A DNA stretch of 64,000 bases from Bin5 sp965200685 (GCA_965200685.1 OZ241379.1:558001-622000), one strand, 5' to 3'. Counted from the stretch's first letter, positions 48,801 to 58,134 are shown. Notes: generated by a model from the sequence alone, not told the origin. Made by a program: numbers and translations.

Positions 48801-50136
48801 CCCAACGGAAGGGGCTATGGAGCTGGTCCCAGCCAGGCAATCCGTAGAACAGCAGCGCGTAGAGGGGCGTACCAAAGGCGAACAGCAGGGAAAGCAAAGC
48901 AAGGGCGGCAAAGAGGAGCGTGCAAGTCCCATATGGTCTGTGGTCTGTGGCCTGATCACGGACTGCTACAGTTACTAGGGCCAGCGCGGCCAGCAGCCAT
49001 GTACCGATTCCCAGGTAATTCCCGCCCTCAACATAGTTCTTGATGCCCCAGAAAATCGTGTTGTTCTCTTCGCCGAGGGCATTGACCAGTACCGGCTGCC
49101 AGCGCAAGTTCCACAGATCGAACCAGTGATGATGGCTGGGATTGCCGAAGATATCCGGCAGGACAAAGGTCAGGACATGTCGGTTCGGCCAGGCCCAGCC
49201 CACGACTTGTTCGTAGGAGGCGGAGCCTTCACGAAAATTCTGCTGCACCAGTTCAAATAGAGGCAGGAGTTGCACAGCACCAGAGGCAATGCCCAGAAGG
49301 GCAAGGAGCAGGATCCAGCCGCCACTCTTAAGCAGAGACAAAAGAGCAACGCGCCCACTTCCTATGCGCTGCCAGGCCACCAACAGCCGTGCTGCCGTAT
49401 AGATACCCGCCACCAGCAGCGTATAGTAGAGAAATTCCGCATGGCCGGCCAGGACGACCAGGCCGATGACGGCTGTGCCGGCAACCACATAGGGGACCGG
49501 GCGGAAGCTGGCCTTACCCTTCTCTTCCTGTTTTTGGATCATGCGCTCTATGATCGCCAACAGCAGGGGCAGCCAGGCCGCGGCCGCGATAACCATTGTG
49601 AAGACCACGCTGACGACCAGAAAGCCGCTGAACTGAAAGGCAACCCCACTGAAAAGGGCTGCCACAGGGCGCAGCTTCAACACCCGCCCGAGTTGATAGG
49701 CATTCAGGCCGGCAATCGCCAATTGTATGGCAGTAAACCAGCCATAGGCCGCTTCCATCGGCAGAAGATAGAACAAGATGCTCAGGATATACAGGACGCT
49801 CGCCTGGCCAGCGGCGAAGAAGGGCGTGCCCGTGAAGAGCTGTGGATTCCACAGAGGCAACTCTCCTTGCCCCAGGGTCCGGCGTATATGTAGCTTCCAG
49901 ACAGCGTTTTCCAAGACGAGATCACTCAGTAACCCGTTGTGCGGGACGATCCCTGTCTGGAGTGAGCGCCATGGTTCGGACTGGTAGAGATTATCATACG
50001 GAAGCAATGTTTGACCGCCAAACAGGACCGGAGCGAACCAGAAAAGGGGAAGGACAAGTAAGAGGAGAAGAGCAAACAGATCTGTCCGGAATCGTCGTAA
50101 ACGGTGTATGCTGGCAGTCAACAGGGAGAAGTCCAT
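45883..50136 (-). CDS. Giant fusion: YfhO-type glycosyltransferase plus MOP-family polysaccharide flippase
   Basis: About 1417 residues from ATG 50136 (MDFSLLTASIHRL). Residues 1-900: YfhO/GT-C architecture, with PYDNLYQSEPWRSLQ, LWNPQLFTGTPFFAAGQ, many helices, then a soluble C-terminal region ending near TLWWGWGRYY. Residues 910-1400: a complete Wzx/MATE-like flippase with about 14 helices, starting KNSLVPMGLNLANKAIDFSF and including GLGTLLTRDVAADKGKASRY. A single chain could couple glycan-lipid synthesis to flipping. I see no stop or frameshift at the junction. It ends 58 bp from the ATL gene, convergent. Confidence 0.88.
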   Translation of the reverse strand: MDFSLLTASIHRLRRFRTDLFALLLLLVLPLFWFAPVLFGGQTLLPYDNLYQSEPWRSLQTGIVPHNGLLSDLVLENAVWKLHIRRTLGQGELPLWNPQLFTGTPFFAAGQASVLYILSILFYLLPMEAAYGWFTAIQLAIAGLNAYQLGRVLKLRPVAALFSGVAFQFSGFLVVSVVFTMVIAAAAWLPLLLAIIERMIQKQEEKGKASFRPVPYVVAGTAVIGLVVLAGHAEFLYYTLLVAGIYTAARLLVAWQRIGSGRVALLSLLKSGGWILLLALLGIASGAVQLLPLFELVQQNFREGSASYEQVVGWAWPNRHVLTFVLPDIFGNPSHHHWFDLWNLRWQPVLVNALGEENNTIFWGIKNYVEGGNYLGIGTWLLAALALVTVAVRDQATDHRPYGTCTLLFAALALLSLLFAFGTPLYALLFYGLPGWDQLHSPFRWVFPFTLATAMLGGIGLEQVLSLKHQWPGKLQVPVIGVTFLFIGAGLAALLLCVASYFVPAPFIALAQQVVDSSDLAQAAFADGRMFWGYQSVGLARFGSVAVASGMLVWLLIRRTPLASQAPYLVVLVLALDLYAVHGTFNPATDPTLSPLQNVPPLVQFIHEKENIAADMGQGPAAGTLGAPFRFTTFDPPGAKTFNANVGMYYGWQDIRGYDSIILKQYVNLMNRIADQSGELLYNRIAPLYAIGGTPLAVLENPLLDLLGVKYILTELVVPNLDTWPEIYQDAALRVYENREAFPRAFIVREAVVLPAESQPLLEADLRQTVFIEEPAGSADALIPSSPQIADTSISLYTANQVFVDVNLSDRGWLVLTDAYVPGWKAFLRPFGGDESQEKELQIQRANGAFRTVYLPQSGQWTVRFTYSPMSLKLGLYISFLAVMTSLLLLLWWGWGRYYRPELMAGEVRTVAKNSLVPMGLNLANKAIDFSFAMLYLRLLGPEGNGKYAFVVAVYGFFEIFSRYGLGTLLTRDVAADKGKASRYLTNVLALRTLLWAGSLIVLGAVMGGYWFRGSIGWEELQAMAVFALVMLVANWADAFSNLFYAFEKMEYPASLGSAMVLLKVTLGALVLLLGWGIIGLAWVALLVNFVQLLWLAWLVRSVLFQPEWKWDWPLQKWMIGTSGPLMINHLLATIFWRIDIWILRPLAGAFSVGLYSASLKYLDGLNIIPSTFTLAVFPLMSRYARQFSPHDSGLLRSYILSVRLLLLASLPLAMTITVLAEPLIYILGGVEFLNVPDTVSVLGSTLSYRGGAALALQVLIWSIPVGFVNSVTQYVLIAVNQQRYLTKAFIFGVAFNLTGNLLVIPVFDYIGAAIVTILSEFSLLIPFCWSVRRHVGLVPWLDLIWRPAVSVMAMGALLYGLSTAGISVWLAVLPGWAVYVGTFALLGGFDNADLRVVGEAFTHQITKQRRPTVTCA
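48935..48965. repeat. Short CCACAGACCACAGACC-type repeat inside a membrane-protein gene
   Basis: The plus strand has GGTCTGTGGTCTGTGGCC within the YfhO-flippase coding sequence, encoding DQATDHRPYG in a loop between helices. CTGTGGTCTGTGGC recurs at 44304-44317 in intergenic DNA, where it would encode ATDHR in an upstream reading. It looks like a fragment of a dispersed simple repeat that landed in a tolerant loop. Confidence 0.5.
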
Positions 50137-50254
50137 ACGGCTCATTTCACTGTCTGAATGAAGACGCTACATTGTAGCATGACCATTGTGGATACCCTAA
50201 CTGTAGACAGCCGCTGCGTAGAAATGAACGTTTTGTTTGTGCCTGCATGAATTA

Positions 50255-50283
50255 TTGCCAATCCGTCATAAAATCGCTATACT
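50255..50283 (+). promoter_or_regulatory. Predicted sigma-70 promoter of the SH3 lipoprotein gene
   Basis: TTGCCA (50255-50260), 17-bp spacer, TATACT (50278-50283); both hexamers are 5/6. A dyad ATCGCTA (50273-50279) and TAGCGAT (50297-50303) covers the -10 and predicted start, a possible operator. Confidence 0.6.
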
Positions 50284-50342
50284 GATGGCATAAACGTAGC
50301 GATACCCAACGGCAGTCACATGCCACCACTAGAAAATTTCCC

Positions 50343-51491
50343 ATGACAGGAACCAGGCTACCCTTCACAAATGCAATTCTGTCTATACAGAGCAACGACC
50401 TCGCTAGAAATGGGGCACACCAAAAGACCCATGTACACATCTCTGGCCCCAGAAGAGGCTCTCTTATTTTGCTCTTTCTCAGCCTCCTTCTGCTCACTGG
50501 CTGTATTGCCGACTCGTCTATCGTGGATGAAGTCATGCCCGTGGCCACGGTAGAACGGGACCTCTATCTGCCGGGGATCGAACCCTTGGCCCAAGCCACC
50601 AGCACCACACTCAGCGACGAATCGGAACCACCCACTGTCACTGTCCAGAACCGCAGCGTCAATATCCGCAGTGGCCCTGGCCTTGATTTTCAGGTAGTGG
50701 CTGGGGCAGTGAATGGGGATTCCTTCACCACCAGTGGCAAGACGGAAGATGGTTGGTGGCATATCTGCTGTCTGGTCGGGCCCAGCGACACACTTGATAA
50801 GCCGACCCAAAAGGCATGGATCTCGGCCCGGACCGTGAGGCCCGGTGAGATGGCCGCGGCTCTGCCTACGCTGACCCCTTTGTTCCCCGAAGACCTGACA
50901 GCCTCCTGGGATGTCGAATACGAATGTAGGTCTGAGCGTTGTGCTGTGAACGCATGTACGGCCAGGGCCAATGCGGCCGTACACAGCAGCCGGGACCTAC
51001 GCTGGTTAGAAATTAACCGCTCTGTCACCTGGGATGAGACCTGTGGGGAAAATTCCACTTGGCTCCATCAGGTAGATCGCATTGAAGGCACAGAACGCTA
51101 CCAAAACAGCACCGGTCTGTTCTGGTTCAACTATTGGGTGGGGGCTCGGCCTGGGGCTGTGAATGCGCGCTTCCGCTTGGACAGCGGCGAGGCGGTCGAA
51201 GTGTGGTGCAGCGATGAGCAGGGGGCGGAAGTCGAAGAGGAAAGCGGCTGGACAACGGTGTACACAGGCGTAACCTGCCACGACATACGCACAGGCATGC
51301 TGCTGTCTATGCAGTATACCAAGCGTTGGCTCTTTACAGGCGAATTTGAGGGTGAGCGCTACGAACGGGCCTACTTCGGCGATTTTGAAATCTACAAGGT
51401 GAAGTTGGACAGCACAAATGCCCTCCTCGCGACCAGCAGCGAAAGCACAACCGATTCCAACACCAGGGCCGACGACGCGCAGGAGGAATAA
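50343..51491 (+). CDS. Lipoprotein with bacterial SH3 domain
   Basis: 382 residues. A long N-terminus (about 40) precedes a hydrophobic segment with lipobox LLLTGC near residue 53. Residues 97-170: SH3b domain (VNIRSGPGLDFQVVAGAVNG, DGWWHICC). The rest is a beta-rich domain with several cysteines and no family I recognise. Likely anchored outside the membrane and bound to the cell wall. Confidence 0.82.
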   Translation: MTGTRLPFTNAILSIQSNDLARNGAHQKTHVHISGPRRGSLILLFLSLLLLTGCIADSSIVDEVMPVATVERDLYLPGIEPLAQATSTTLSDESEPPTVTVQNRSVNIRSGPGLDFQVVAGAVNGDSFTTSGKTEDGWWHICCLVGPSDTLDKPTQKAWISARTVRPGEMAAALPTLTPLFPEDLTASWDVEYECRSERCAVNACTARANAAVHSSRDLRWLEINRSVTWDETCGENSTWLHQVDRIEGTERYQNSTGLFWFNYWVGARPGAVNARFRLDSGEAVEVWCSDEQGAEVEEESGWTTVYTGVTCHDIRTGMLLSMQYTKRWLFTGEFEGERYERAYFGDFEIYKVKLDSTNALLATSSESTTDSNTRADDAQEE

Positions 51492-51612
51492 GGCTTGCGA
51501 TCATTGCGGTTCTGCTAGCGGTACCAGCCCTCCACCTGCCCCCTCCTCTGATCATTTCGTTGTACCCCCTACTGCACATAGAACGGGGCCGGCCCTTCTC
51601 CAGCCCAAGAAG

Positions 51613-52926
51613 ATGAACATGAATATTGTCGATCTCATTACCAAAAAACGAGATGGTGGCGCACACAGTGCCAATGAGTTGCACTTTCTGATGGACGGCA
51701 TAGTCAAGGGCACGGTCCCCGATTATCAGATGGCCGCCTGGGCCATGGCCATCTACTTTCAAGGGATGACGCCGGCCGAGGCCAGGGATTTTACCCTAGC
51801 CATGGTAGCCAGCGGAGAGACCTTGGCCTTACGAGAGGCACTAGCAGCGAATAGGCTGATTGTGGACAAACACTCCAGCGGCGGTGTGGGTGACAAAACC
51901 ACCTTGGTTGTTGGGCCGCTTGTCGCTGCCTGTGGCCTGCCTGTAGGCAAAATGAGCGGCCGGGGCCTGAGTTTTTGCGGTGGGACCATCGACAAACTGG
52001 AAGGTATCCCCGGCTGGAGAGCAGAATTGAGCCTTGCTCAGTTCCGCCAACAGCTACGAGACGTCGGGCTGGTGGTGGCGGCCCAAACAGCCGAGTTAGC
52101 CCCCGCGGACAAAGTGCTCTACGCGCTGCGGGACGTGACCGGCACAGTCCCCAGTTTGCCTCTCATCGCCGGCAGCATCATGAGCAAAAAACTGGCTGCT
52201 GGGGCCGACGCCATCCTTCTGGACGTGAAGTGCGGTCAGGGTTCATTCATGACATCCTTGCCCCAAGCCCGAGAACTGGCCCAATTGATGGTATCTATCG
52301 GCAGCGGCGCAGGTCGGCGGATGGCAGCCCTGATCAGTGGGATGGAACAGCCCCTCGGTCGAGCGGTCGGCAACATCTTAGAAGTGTGGGAAGCGGTCGA
52401 CACCCTACAGGGCCATGGGCCGCCAGACTTCCAGGCGTTTGTACAGGCGGTGGCAAGGGAAATGTTGCTGTTGGGCGGGGAATCGGCAGTTGACAAGGCC
52501 CAAGATCGAGTGCAGGCAGCCATTGATTCGGGTGCGGCCTTGGCCAAATTTATCGAATTTGTGGTAGCCCAAGGAGGGGATGCAGCCTGTATCACACAGG
52601 CCCGCGCGCTGGGCGCGCCCGTAGTCCTGGATGTCCTAGCAGAACGCAGCGGTTTTGTCAGCGCGCTCAATGCACAGGAGATCGGCCTCATTGTGGTAGG
52701 CCTAGGCGGGGGCCGGCAGAAGAAAGGTGACAGCATCGACCACAGGGTTGGCGTCGTCCTGGGGGCCAAAGTCGGCGCAGAAGTCCGGGCCGGCGATCTT
52801 CTCTGCACGCTCCATGCGGCCAACACAGATGCTGCCCAGGCTATCGCGCGCCTGCGGGCCGCCTATAGCTTCGCAGACGAACCGCCCCCTACCTTACCGC
52901 TCATTTTGGAGCGCATCACCAGCTAA
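51613..52926 (+). CDS. pdp: Pyrimidine-nucleoside (thymidine) phosphorylase
   Basis: 437 residues from ATG 51613 (MNMNIVDLITKKRDG). IVDKHSSGGVGDKTTLVVGP is the family phosphate/nucleoside signature; SGRGLSFCGGTIDKLE and GSIMSKKLAAGADAILLDVK follow. Splits pyrimidine nucleosides into base and (deoxy)ribose-1-phosphate. An upstream in-frame extension overlaps the SH3 gene and was rejected. The 3' end overlaps the convergent GT gene by 11 bp. Confidence 0.95.
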   Translation: MNMNIVDLITKKRDGGAHSANELHFLMDGIVKGTVPDYQMAAWAMAIYFQGMTPAEARDFTLAMVASGETLALREALAANRLIVDKHSSGGVGDKTTLVVGPLVAACGLPVGKMSGRGLSFCGGTIDKLEGIPGWRAELSLAQFRQQLRDVGLVVAAQTAELAPADKVLYALRDVTGTVPSLPLIAGSIMSKKLAAGADAILLDVKCGQGSFMTSLPQARELAQLMVSIGSGAGRRMAALISGMEQPLGRAVGNILEVWEAVDTLQGHGPPDFQAFVQAVAREMLLLGGESAVDKAQDRVQAAIDSGAALAKFIEFVVAQGGDAACITQARALGAPVVLDVLAERSGFVSALNAQEIGLIVVGLGGGRQKKGDSIDHRVGVVLGAKVGAEVRAGDLLCTLHAANTDAAQAIARLRAAYSFADEPPPTLPLILERITS

Positions 52927-54124
52927 CGCCTTGCCATTCGGCGACAATTGCTTGATAGGTGTCTAGGGTACGTTCGGCGATGGCCTGCCAATTGTAAAAG
53001 CGCATCACCTTCCGCAGCCCTTCTTCTCGCATCGTTTGCGCGAGGGCCGAGTCGGAAAACAACTGCTCTACAGCCCAGACGATACTCTGGGGATCGTTCG
53101 CCAGTGTCGTCAGTCCTGTATGGCGATGCTCCACCACTTCGCTCAGGCCGCCGACATCGCTGACGATGATATTGCAGCCTGCGGCCATGGCCTCCAAGGC
53201 AACAATGCCGAACGGTTCGTAGAGGCTCGGAATGATGGCCGCATCCACGATATTATACAGACAGTTGCGGGTCTCTCCATCAATGAATCCCAGCAGTTCG
53301 ACAATTTCCCCGATGCACAACTCATCCACCAATGTCTGCATCTGTTCGCTGTTTTTCCCAGCCACCAGCAAGCGCACATTCGGGTATTTTTCCTGGAGTA
53401 AGGGCATGGCCCGTAGCAGCACCTGTACGCCTTTTTCCGGGGTGATGCGCCCGACGAAAAACAGCAGTTTTTCTGCCTGAGGCGCGTATTTGTTCCGCAG
53501 ATACTGCAAGCGTTCTGCGCGGCAGGCCTGGAGCGGTTCCACATCAACGCCATTGGGAATGACGCTGACTTTACACAAAGGCACATCGAAATACTCTTGT
53601 AGCTCACCCACCATAGAATTACTGCAGACGATAACCCGCCAAGCTTCATAGCAGGCCCGCCACTCCATCTGGTTGATCTGCTGGCTGTTCATGTTGGGAA
53701 TGTGCGAACCATGTCGGCCCCGCTCGGTTGCATGCACCGTCAGCAGCAAGGGTACCTTCCAAGCATGCTTCAGTTCAATGCCGGCCGAGGCCACCAGCCA
53801 ATCATGGATATGGACGAGGTGGTAGGGGGTCTGGCTATGCAGCTCTTGGGCTTTGGTCGCCAGATAGCGGTTGTTGTCGATCACCTGCGTAAACAGATTC
53901 AGCGGGTCCACCGCTGGGATCTCCAGCCGGTGGACCGTCACTGTCTCTGATAGTTTTTCCTGTTTCGGGGCATTGCCAGCGTGAGGGGTCAACAGATCCA
54001 GATGTACAGGCGGATCACTATCTGCGACCAAGGCTGCAAAAGCTGGCATAAGCTCTGCCACATGTTTGCCAATTCCACCAACTAAGTTGGGAGGATATTC
54101 CCAAGAGATTATGAGAACGCGCAT
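52916..54124 (-). CDS. GT4-family glycosyltransferase (glycogen synthase-like)
   Basis: 402 residues from ATG 54124 (MRVLIISWEYPPNLVGGIGK). The GG-x-GKH donor loop, HDWLVASAG, VIPNGVDVEPL, FVGRITPEKGVQVLL and the E-x7-E motif PSLYEPFGIVALEAMAAG are typical. GT4 retaining enzymes transfer sugars from nucleotide donors. A longer upstream reading overlaps the next gene and was rejected. Confidence 0.94.
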   Translation of the reverse strand: MRVLIISWEYPPNLVGGIGKHVAELMPAFAALVADSDPPVHLDLLTPHAGNAPKQEKLSETVTVHRLEIPAVDPLNLFTQVIDNNRYLATKAQELHSQTPYHLVHIHDWLVASAGIELKHAWKVPLLLTVHATERGRHGSHIPNMNSQQINQMEWRACYEAWRVIVCSNSMVGELQEYFDVPLCKVSVIPNGVDVEPLQACRAERLQYLRNKYAPQAEKLLFFVGRITPEKGVQVLLRAMPLLQEKYPNVRLLVAGKNSEQMQTLVDELCIGEIVELLGFIDGETRNCLYNIVDAAIIPSLYEPFGIVALEAMAAGCNIIVSDVGGLSEVVEHRHTGLTTLANDPQSIVWAVEQLFSDSALAQTMREEGLRKVMRFYNWQAIAERTLDTYQAIVAEWQGVSW

Positions 54125-54233
54125 TGTTCGATTGTTGATTGGATCGAGTGGGGTGGTAATTTGCAAGCCCAGTACGTGTATGGTGTTGCAAATACATTGA
54201 TCACAAACATTCAGTTTATACCACAGGATCGAT

Positions 54234-55247
54234 TTATGGAAAAGGAACAACCTCCTGCAATCGACTGGAGCCGTCTGTCTGGAGACTGAAAATCGCCAGG
54301 GAGCGGTGGGCCTGTACCCTGGCCGGCGAGCTCGGGGGGTGCTCCGTCCCCGGGATATGGGCCAAGGCTCGTTGTGTGGCTTGATAGATGGCATAGGCCG
54401 TAGGCGTGGCAGGGGTATGGCTGGAGGCCCATTCGCTGTATTGGCCAGCACTTTCATCCAGCAGGATCCCCCAATAGACGGGTGTGAGGGACATTCCTGT
54501 GCTTTGGCGTTGGGCCGCCAACAGCCGGAAAAAGAGCGGATCCCCACCGATGCTGGTTGTCCAAAAGGGAATGGAGGGGTCCTGCGCCCACAGACGGGCC
54601 AGGAAGGCGGCGCCGGCCATGGCATCGCCCAACCACAGGACGCCCTCCGCAGCCGTGACCGCTTCGTCACTGACCCGCACTTCTTTGTCGATTATCGCGG
54701 CCCAATCTTCTGGGGAGAGTGGGGGCCAGCCGGCATCTAGGCCGGCCAGGACGATGGCTTGGCGGTCGATCTGGGCCGTGAGGGCAGCCACCAGTGCTTG
54801 GGCCTCATCTGCGGAGGCGGGGGCTAGGGGCAGCAACCACAGGACATCGGTTGCGGCCATAATATCGGCAACGGCCGCGGCCTGCCGGGGTTGCAGAGGG
54901 CCGACAACAGCCGCCACATTGCCATCCTGTAGCAATTTCTGCGCCGCGCGGCGGGCCTGTTGTGGATCCGCGGATGTGTTCAGAGCGAGGGGAAGCACCT
55001 CCACACCAGGGAGGGGGTGCTCGCTTAGGGCAGCACCCATGGCCGCTAGGGCTTCGTACCCGCTATGCCGATGTCGCCCTTCAAAGGGGGCCAGCAGGCC
55101 GATCTTCACAACTGGCCGCATGGCTGTACAGGCAGCCAGCATACAGACAAGACATACGGAGGCCAGGAGGCCAGGGAAACAGGCCTTTGTTTCTCTGGGC
55201 CAGCGCGCCCTTGCCGTACATTCAGGTTGTTTAGGGAGTATACCCAT
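54234..55247 (-). CDS. Periplasmic-binding-protein-like lipoprotein (type I fold)
   Basis: 337 residues. Signal peptide with lipobox MLAAC near residue 40, then VVKIGLLAPFEGRHRHSGYE, like branched-chain amino-acid binding proteins (Peripla_BP_6), VAAVVGPLQPRQAAAVADIM and GVLWLGDAMAGAAFLARL. No transporter genes adjoin, so ligand and role are open; it may act with the cell-wall enzyme MltG. Its start overlaps the mltG 3' end by 17 nt. Confidence 0.85.
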   Translation of the reverse strand: MGILPKQPECTARARWPRETKACFPGLLASVCLVCMLAACTAMRPVVKIGLLAPFEGRHRHSGYEALAAMGAALSEHPLPGVEVLPLALNTSADPQQARRAAQKLLQDGNVAAVVGPLQPRQAAAVADIMAATDVLWLLPLAPASADEAQALVAALTAQIDRQAIVLAGLDAGWPPLSPEDWAAIIDKEVRVSDEAVTAAEGVLWLGDAMAGAAFLARLWAQDPSIPFWTTSIGGDPLFFRLLAAQRQSTGMSLTPVYWGILLDESAGQYSEWASSHTPATPTAYAIYQATQRALAHIPGTEHPPSSPARVQAHRSLAIFSLQTDGSSRLQEVVPFP

Positions 55248-56520
55248 AGATCCCTAAATTCTGTTCATGCTCGGCCAGGGTCTGTGCGAAGGCATGCCGC
55301 CCCTCGTCGCCGGTCGCTAAGAAGAAGCAGTAGGGCGTCTGGGTCGGGTTTCGGGTGGCTTCAATGGCATGCAGGCCTGGGCTGGAAATGGGGCCGGGCG
55401 GCAGTCCTTCGTGCAGGTAGGTATTGTAGGGACTCCGTACCTGTGCATACTCTTCAATCCTCTGGGGTTTCCACCACCAGTTGCCGGTTGTGCCCCGGGT
55501 ATATTGCACCGTCGGGTCGGCCTGTAAGTAGCGGCCATCCACATCAGGGCAGCTACCGTTGAGCCGGTTGAGATAGACACCAGCGATCAGGGGGCGTTCA
55601 TCGGCCTGCACAGCTTCCCGTTCCACAATCGAGGCCAGGGTAATCAGGTCTCTCCCGCTCAGGCCGCTACTCCCTCCGATCAAGCCCTCCCGGCCTACTC
55701 GATTCTCAAAATTGCCGAGGAAGGAAGCCAGCACCACTTCCGGCGTACTTACATTGACCGGAAAGCGATACGTGTCGGGGAAAAGATAACCTTCCAGAGA
55801 GGCTCCTTGGGGCAGATTTTGGAGGAAATCGTACTCAGAGAAGATATGCAGGCTGTGGGGCTGTCGTATGGCTGTCAGAAAACGTTCGGCATCGATCACG
55901 AAATTGGCAGCCAGTCGCTCTGCGACCTCCTCGGCCCGGAAACCTTCGGGGATCGTCACCAGCACCTCTTCAAAGCGGGCTTGCTGCAAGGCATCGGCGA
56001 TCTCCGGCATGGTCATCGACTCAGCCAGCATAAAGCTGCCGGCTTCAAGGCGGCGGTCCAGGCCGCTCACCCGCAGGTACAGATTGAACAGGTCCCCATC
56101 ATGGATGAAACCGGCTGCGGCCAGGCGGGCGGCAATGAAACGGGCCGGCTCGCCTGGGTTAATGGTAAAGGGCCGGGGCCGGGGATCATCGCCTGCGGGA
56201 ATCAACAGTTGTTCTTCCCGGAGCCGTAGATTCAGGGCTAGGATCTGGGCTTCAATATTCTCCGGTGTCAGCGCGCCCTCGCCAGCATCAGGGGCGATCA
56301 GCGCAGCCGACTGCTCCTCAACCGCCAAAAACTGTTCGGTCAGGTGTGCATCGGCCACGCTCCAGACGCTCCACAGTACGAACAGGACCAGTGCCAAAAC
56401 ACCGACCCGGATGAGATTTGAAAAAAGGGATGGACGAGGGGAGAATCTCGCTTGTACGCTGCGCTTGTTAGCCCGTAGGCGGCTGCGGGCCTGAGAAAGT
56501 TGTGATTTGGAGCGTAGCAT
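55231..56520 (-). CDS. mltG: Endolytic murein transglycosylase MltG
   Basis: About 429 residues from ATG 56520 (MLRSKSQLSQ), with AAGG 5 nt upstream; ATG 56535 is possible. One membrane helix near residues 40-60, a LysM-like/YceG region with FTINPGEPARFIAARL, then LEGYLFPDTYRFP, catalytic Glu in ASIVEREA and LQADPTVQYTRG. Cleaves nascent glycan strands in the outer wall. The promoter probably lies beyond hsdM. Confidence 0.95.
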   Translation of the reverse strand: MLRSKSQLSQARSRLRANKRSVQARFSPRPSLFSNLIRVGVLALVLFVLWSVWSVADAHLTEQFLAVEEQSAALIAPDAGEGALTPENIEAQILALNLRLREEQLLIPAGDDPRPRPFTINPGEPARFIAARLAAAGFIHDGDLFNLYLRVSGLDRRLEAGSFMLAESMTMPEIADALQQARFEEVLVTIPEGFRAEEVAERLAANFVIDAERFLTAIRQPHSLHIFSEYDFLQNLPQGASLEGYLFPDTYRFPVNVSTPEVVLASFLGNFENRVGREGLIGGSSGLSGRDLITLASIVEREAVQADERPLIAGVYLNRLNGSCPDVDGRYLQADPTVQYTRGTTGNWWWKPQRIEEYAQVRSPYNTYLHEGLPPGPISSPGLHAIEATRNPTQTPYCFFLATGDEGRHAFAQTLAEHEQNLGIYGYTP

Positions 56521-56543
56521 TGAGCCTTGGTACATATGCGCCC

Positions 56544-58043
56544 CTACAGCAGCCCCTTGAGACCCAGCAGTGCTTCCGCAAGCTCTCTGCCCTTAGCCTC
56601 AATTGCCGTGATGATCGCTTCAGGGGTGCGGCTGTCAACCGCCATGATCTTGTTGGGGTTGACAGCCTTCAGATCGTAGTTCTTGGCCTCAAGTTCAGCC
56701 CTCGGCACAGTCCAACTGTGTTCGCTCGTTTCGCGAGCAGGCAGAAGCCTGAAGAAATCATGGAAATCAACGAGGGTTAGAGGCTTGCGCTTGGTTACTT
56801 TCACATGGGAAAGGTCGTAATACCAGACGCTTTCGGTGGGCCGTCCTCTGGTGAAAAACAGCAGATTGGTCTTAACGCCAGCACCGGCCTGGGTAAAGAC
56901 ACCAGCGGGCAGGCTGACCACACACCACAGGTCGCACTCGTCCAGTAGCTTGCGCTTGGTCTGGACGAAGGCATTTTCATTTGTTCTGAACAGCATCCCT
57001 TCGTCCAAGACGATGCCGGCCTTGCCGCCCGGCTTGAGGCTGTCGATCACTTCCTGCAGGAACAGAACCGAAGTGGCTGAGGTCTTATACGCGTAGCGGG
57101 TCCTGGCATCAGCCCCCTCGCGGCCACCAAATGGCGGATTCGTGAGGATGACATCAAACAGTGCTGGCACGTCCTGAAACAGCCCACCATAGATCTCGTT
57201 CCGGGTCAGGGTGTTGCCATGCCAGATGTTGGGCTGGTCAATGCCGTGCAGTACAAGGTTGGCCAGCGCGATAGGGTAGATAGAGTTCTCTTTCTCGCGT
57301 CCATAGAAGGTATCTACGCGCAATCTTTCTAGCTGCTCGCCTGTCATGGCATCACCGAGCTGGGTTTTCATGTACTCGTAGGACTGGGCCAGGAACCCCC
57401 CTGTGCCACAGGAAGGATCATAGACCGTCTCGTTGACCTGAGGGGCGATGGCCTCAATCATCACCCGGATCACCTCCCTGGGCGTGAAGAACTGCCCACC
57501 ATCGTTGTTCTTCTCCCCCATTCTGAGCAGCAGCCCCTCATATGCTTGGGACAGAGGAAAGACATGAGTGGCGTCTATGGCCTCATGGCGGATTTCATGG
57601 ACCCTGTCCAGTACGTCCAGAAAGTTCCTTTCCGTGTCAATGCGTACCTCTTCGACAGCCTCCATGATCTGGCTGATGACCTTCTGCCGGGGTGTAGCAC
57701 TTGGCCTGTCCTTCAGGCTATGTAGGTAGGGGATGAGTTCGCTGTTGACGAAGGCGAAGACAGTGCCGAGCGCGCCATTTTGCAGTTCTACACGCTTGCT
57801 CCCTTGGGGGGCTGCCCAATCCTGCCACCTGTAGGGCGGGCCGAGGGATGGGGTGAATGACGCGCCGACTACGGCCGCTTCCTCAGCTTCCACTGTCTCC
57901 TGTTCGTCTAGGAACCTGAGAAAGAGGATCCAGGTCAGTTCAGGGATGTACTGGAGGGCTGACGCGCAGTTGGAACGCCGCATGATATCGCAGATCGCAT
58001 AGATTTTGGCGTCAACCGAAGATTGAGAGGACAGAGTTGTCAC
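56544..58043 (-). CDS. hsdM: Type I restriction-modification DNA methylase (HsdM)
   Basis: 499 residues. GTG start at 58043 with AGGAG upstream. N-terminal helical part (IYAICDIMRRSNCASALQYI), then the methylase core with DPSCGTGGFLAQSYEYM (SAM site), DVILTNPPFGGREGA (catalytic NPPF near residue 304) and VLDEGMLFR. Adds N6-adenine methylation with HsdS. HsdS is present 2.6 kb away; no HsdR is in the window. Confidence 0.96.
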   Translation of the reverse strand: MTTLSSQSSVDAKIYAICDIMRRSNCASALQYIPELTWILFLRFLDEQETVEAEEAAVVGASFTPSLGPPYRWQDWAAPQGSKRVELQNGALGTVFAFVNSELIPYLHSLKDRPSATPRQKVISQIMEAVEEVRIDTERNFLDVLDRVHEIRHEAIDATHVFPLSQAYEGLLLRMGEKNNDGGQFFTPREVIRVMIEAIAPQVNETVYDPSCGTGGFLAQSYEYMKTQLGDAMTGEQLERLRVDTFYGREKENSIYPIALANLVLHGIDQPNIWHGNTLTRNEIYGGLFQDVPALFDVILTNPPFGGREGADARTRYAYKTSATSVLFLQEVIDSLKPGGKAGIVLDEGMLFRTNENAFVQTKRKLLDECDLWCVVSLPAGVFTQAGAGVKTNLLFFTRGRPTESVWYYDLSHVKVTKRKPLTLVDFHDFFRLLPARETSEHSWTVPRAELEAKNYDLKAVNPNKIMAVDSRTPEAIITAIEAKGRELAEALLGLKGLL

Positions 58044-58134
58044 TGGGGTTCTCCTGATAGGAACACGGTATGCAGCGCCCATCCGGACACAGTATCGCCA
58101 TTTTCACAGGTATGCTTCACGTTTGACAATCATA

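Noticed and set aside
54125..54670. 180-residue N-terminal extension of the GT4 enzyme
   Set aside because: It overlaps the PBP-like lipoprotein gene on another frame of the same strand and is low in protein-like character; MRVLIISWEYPP is the canonical start.
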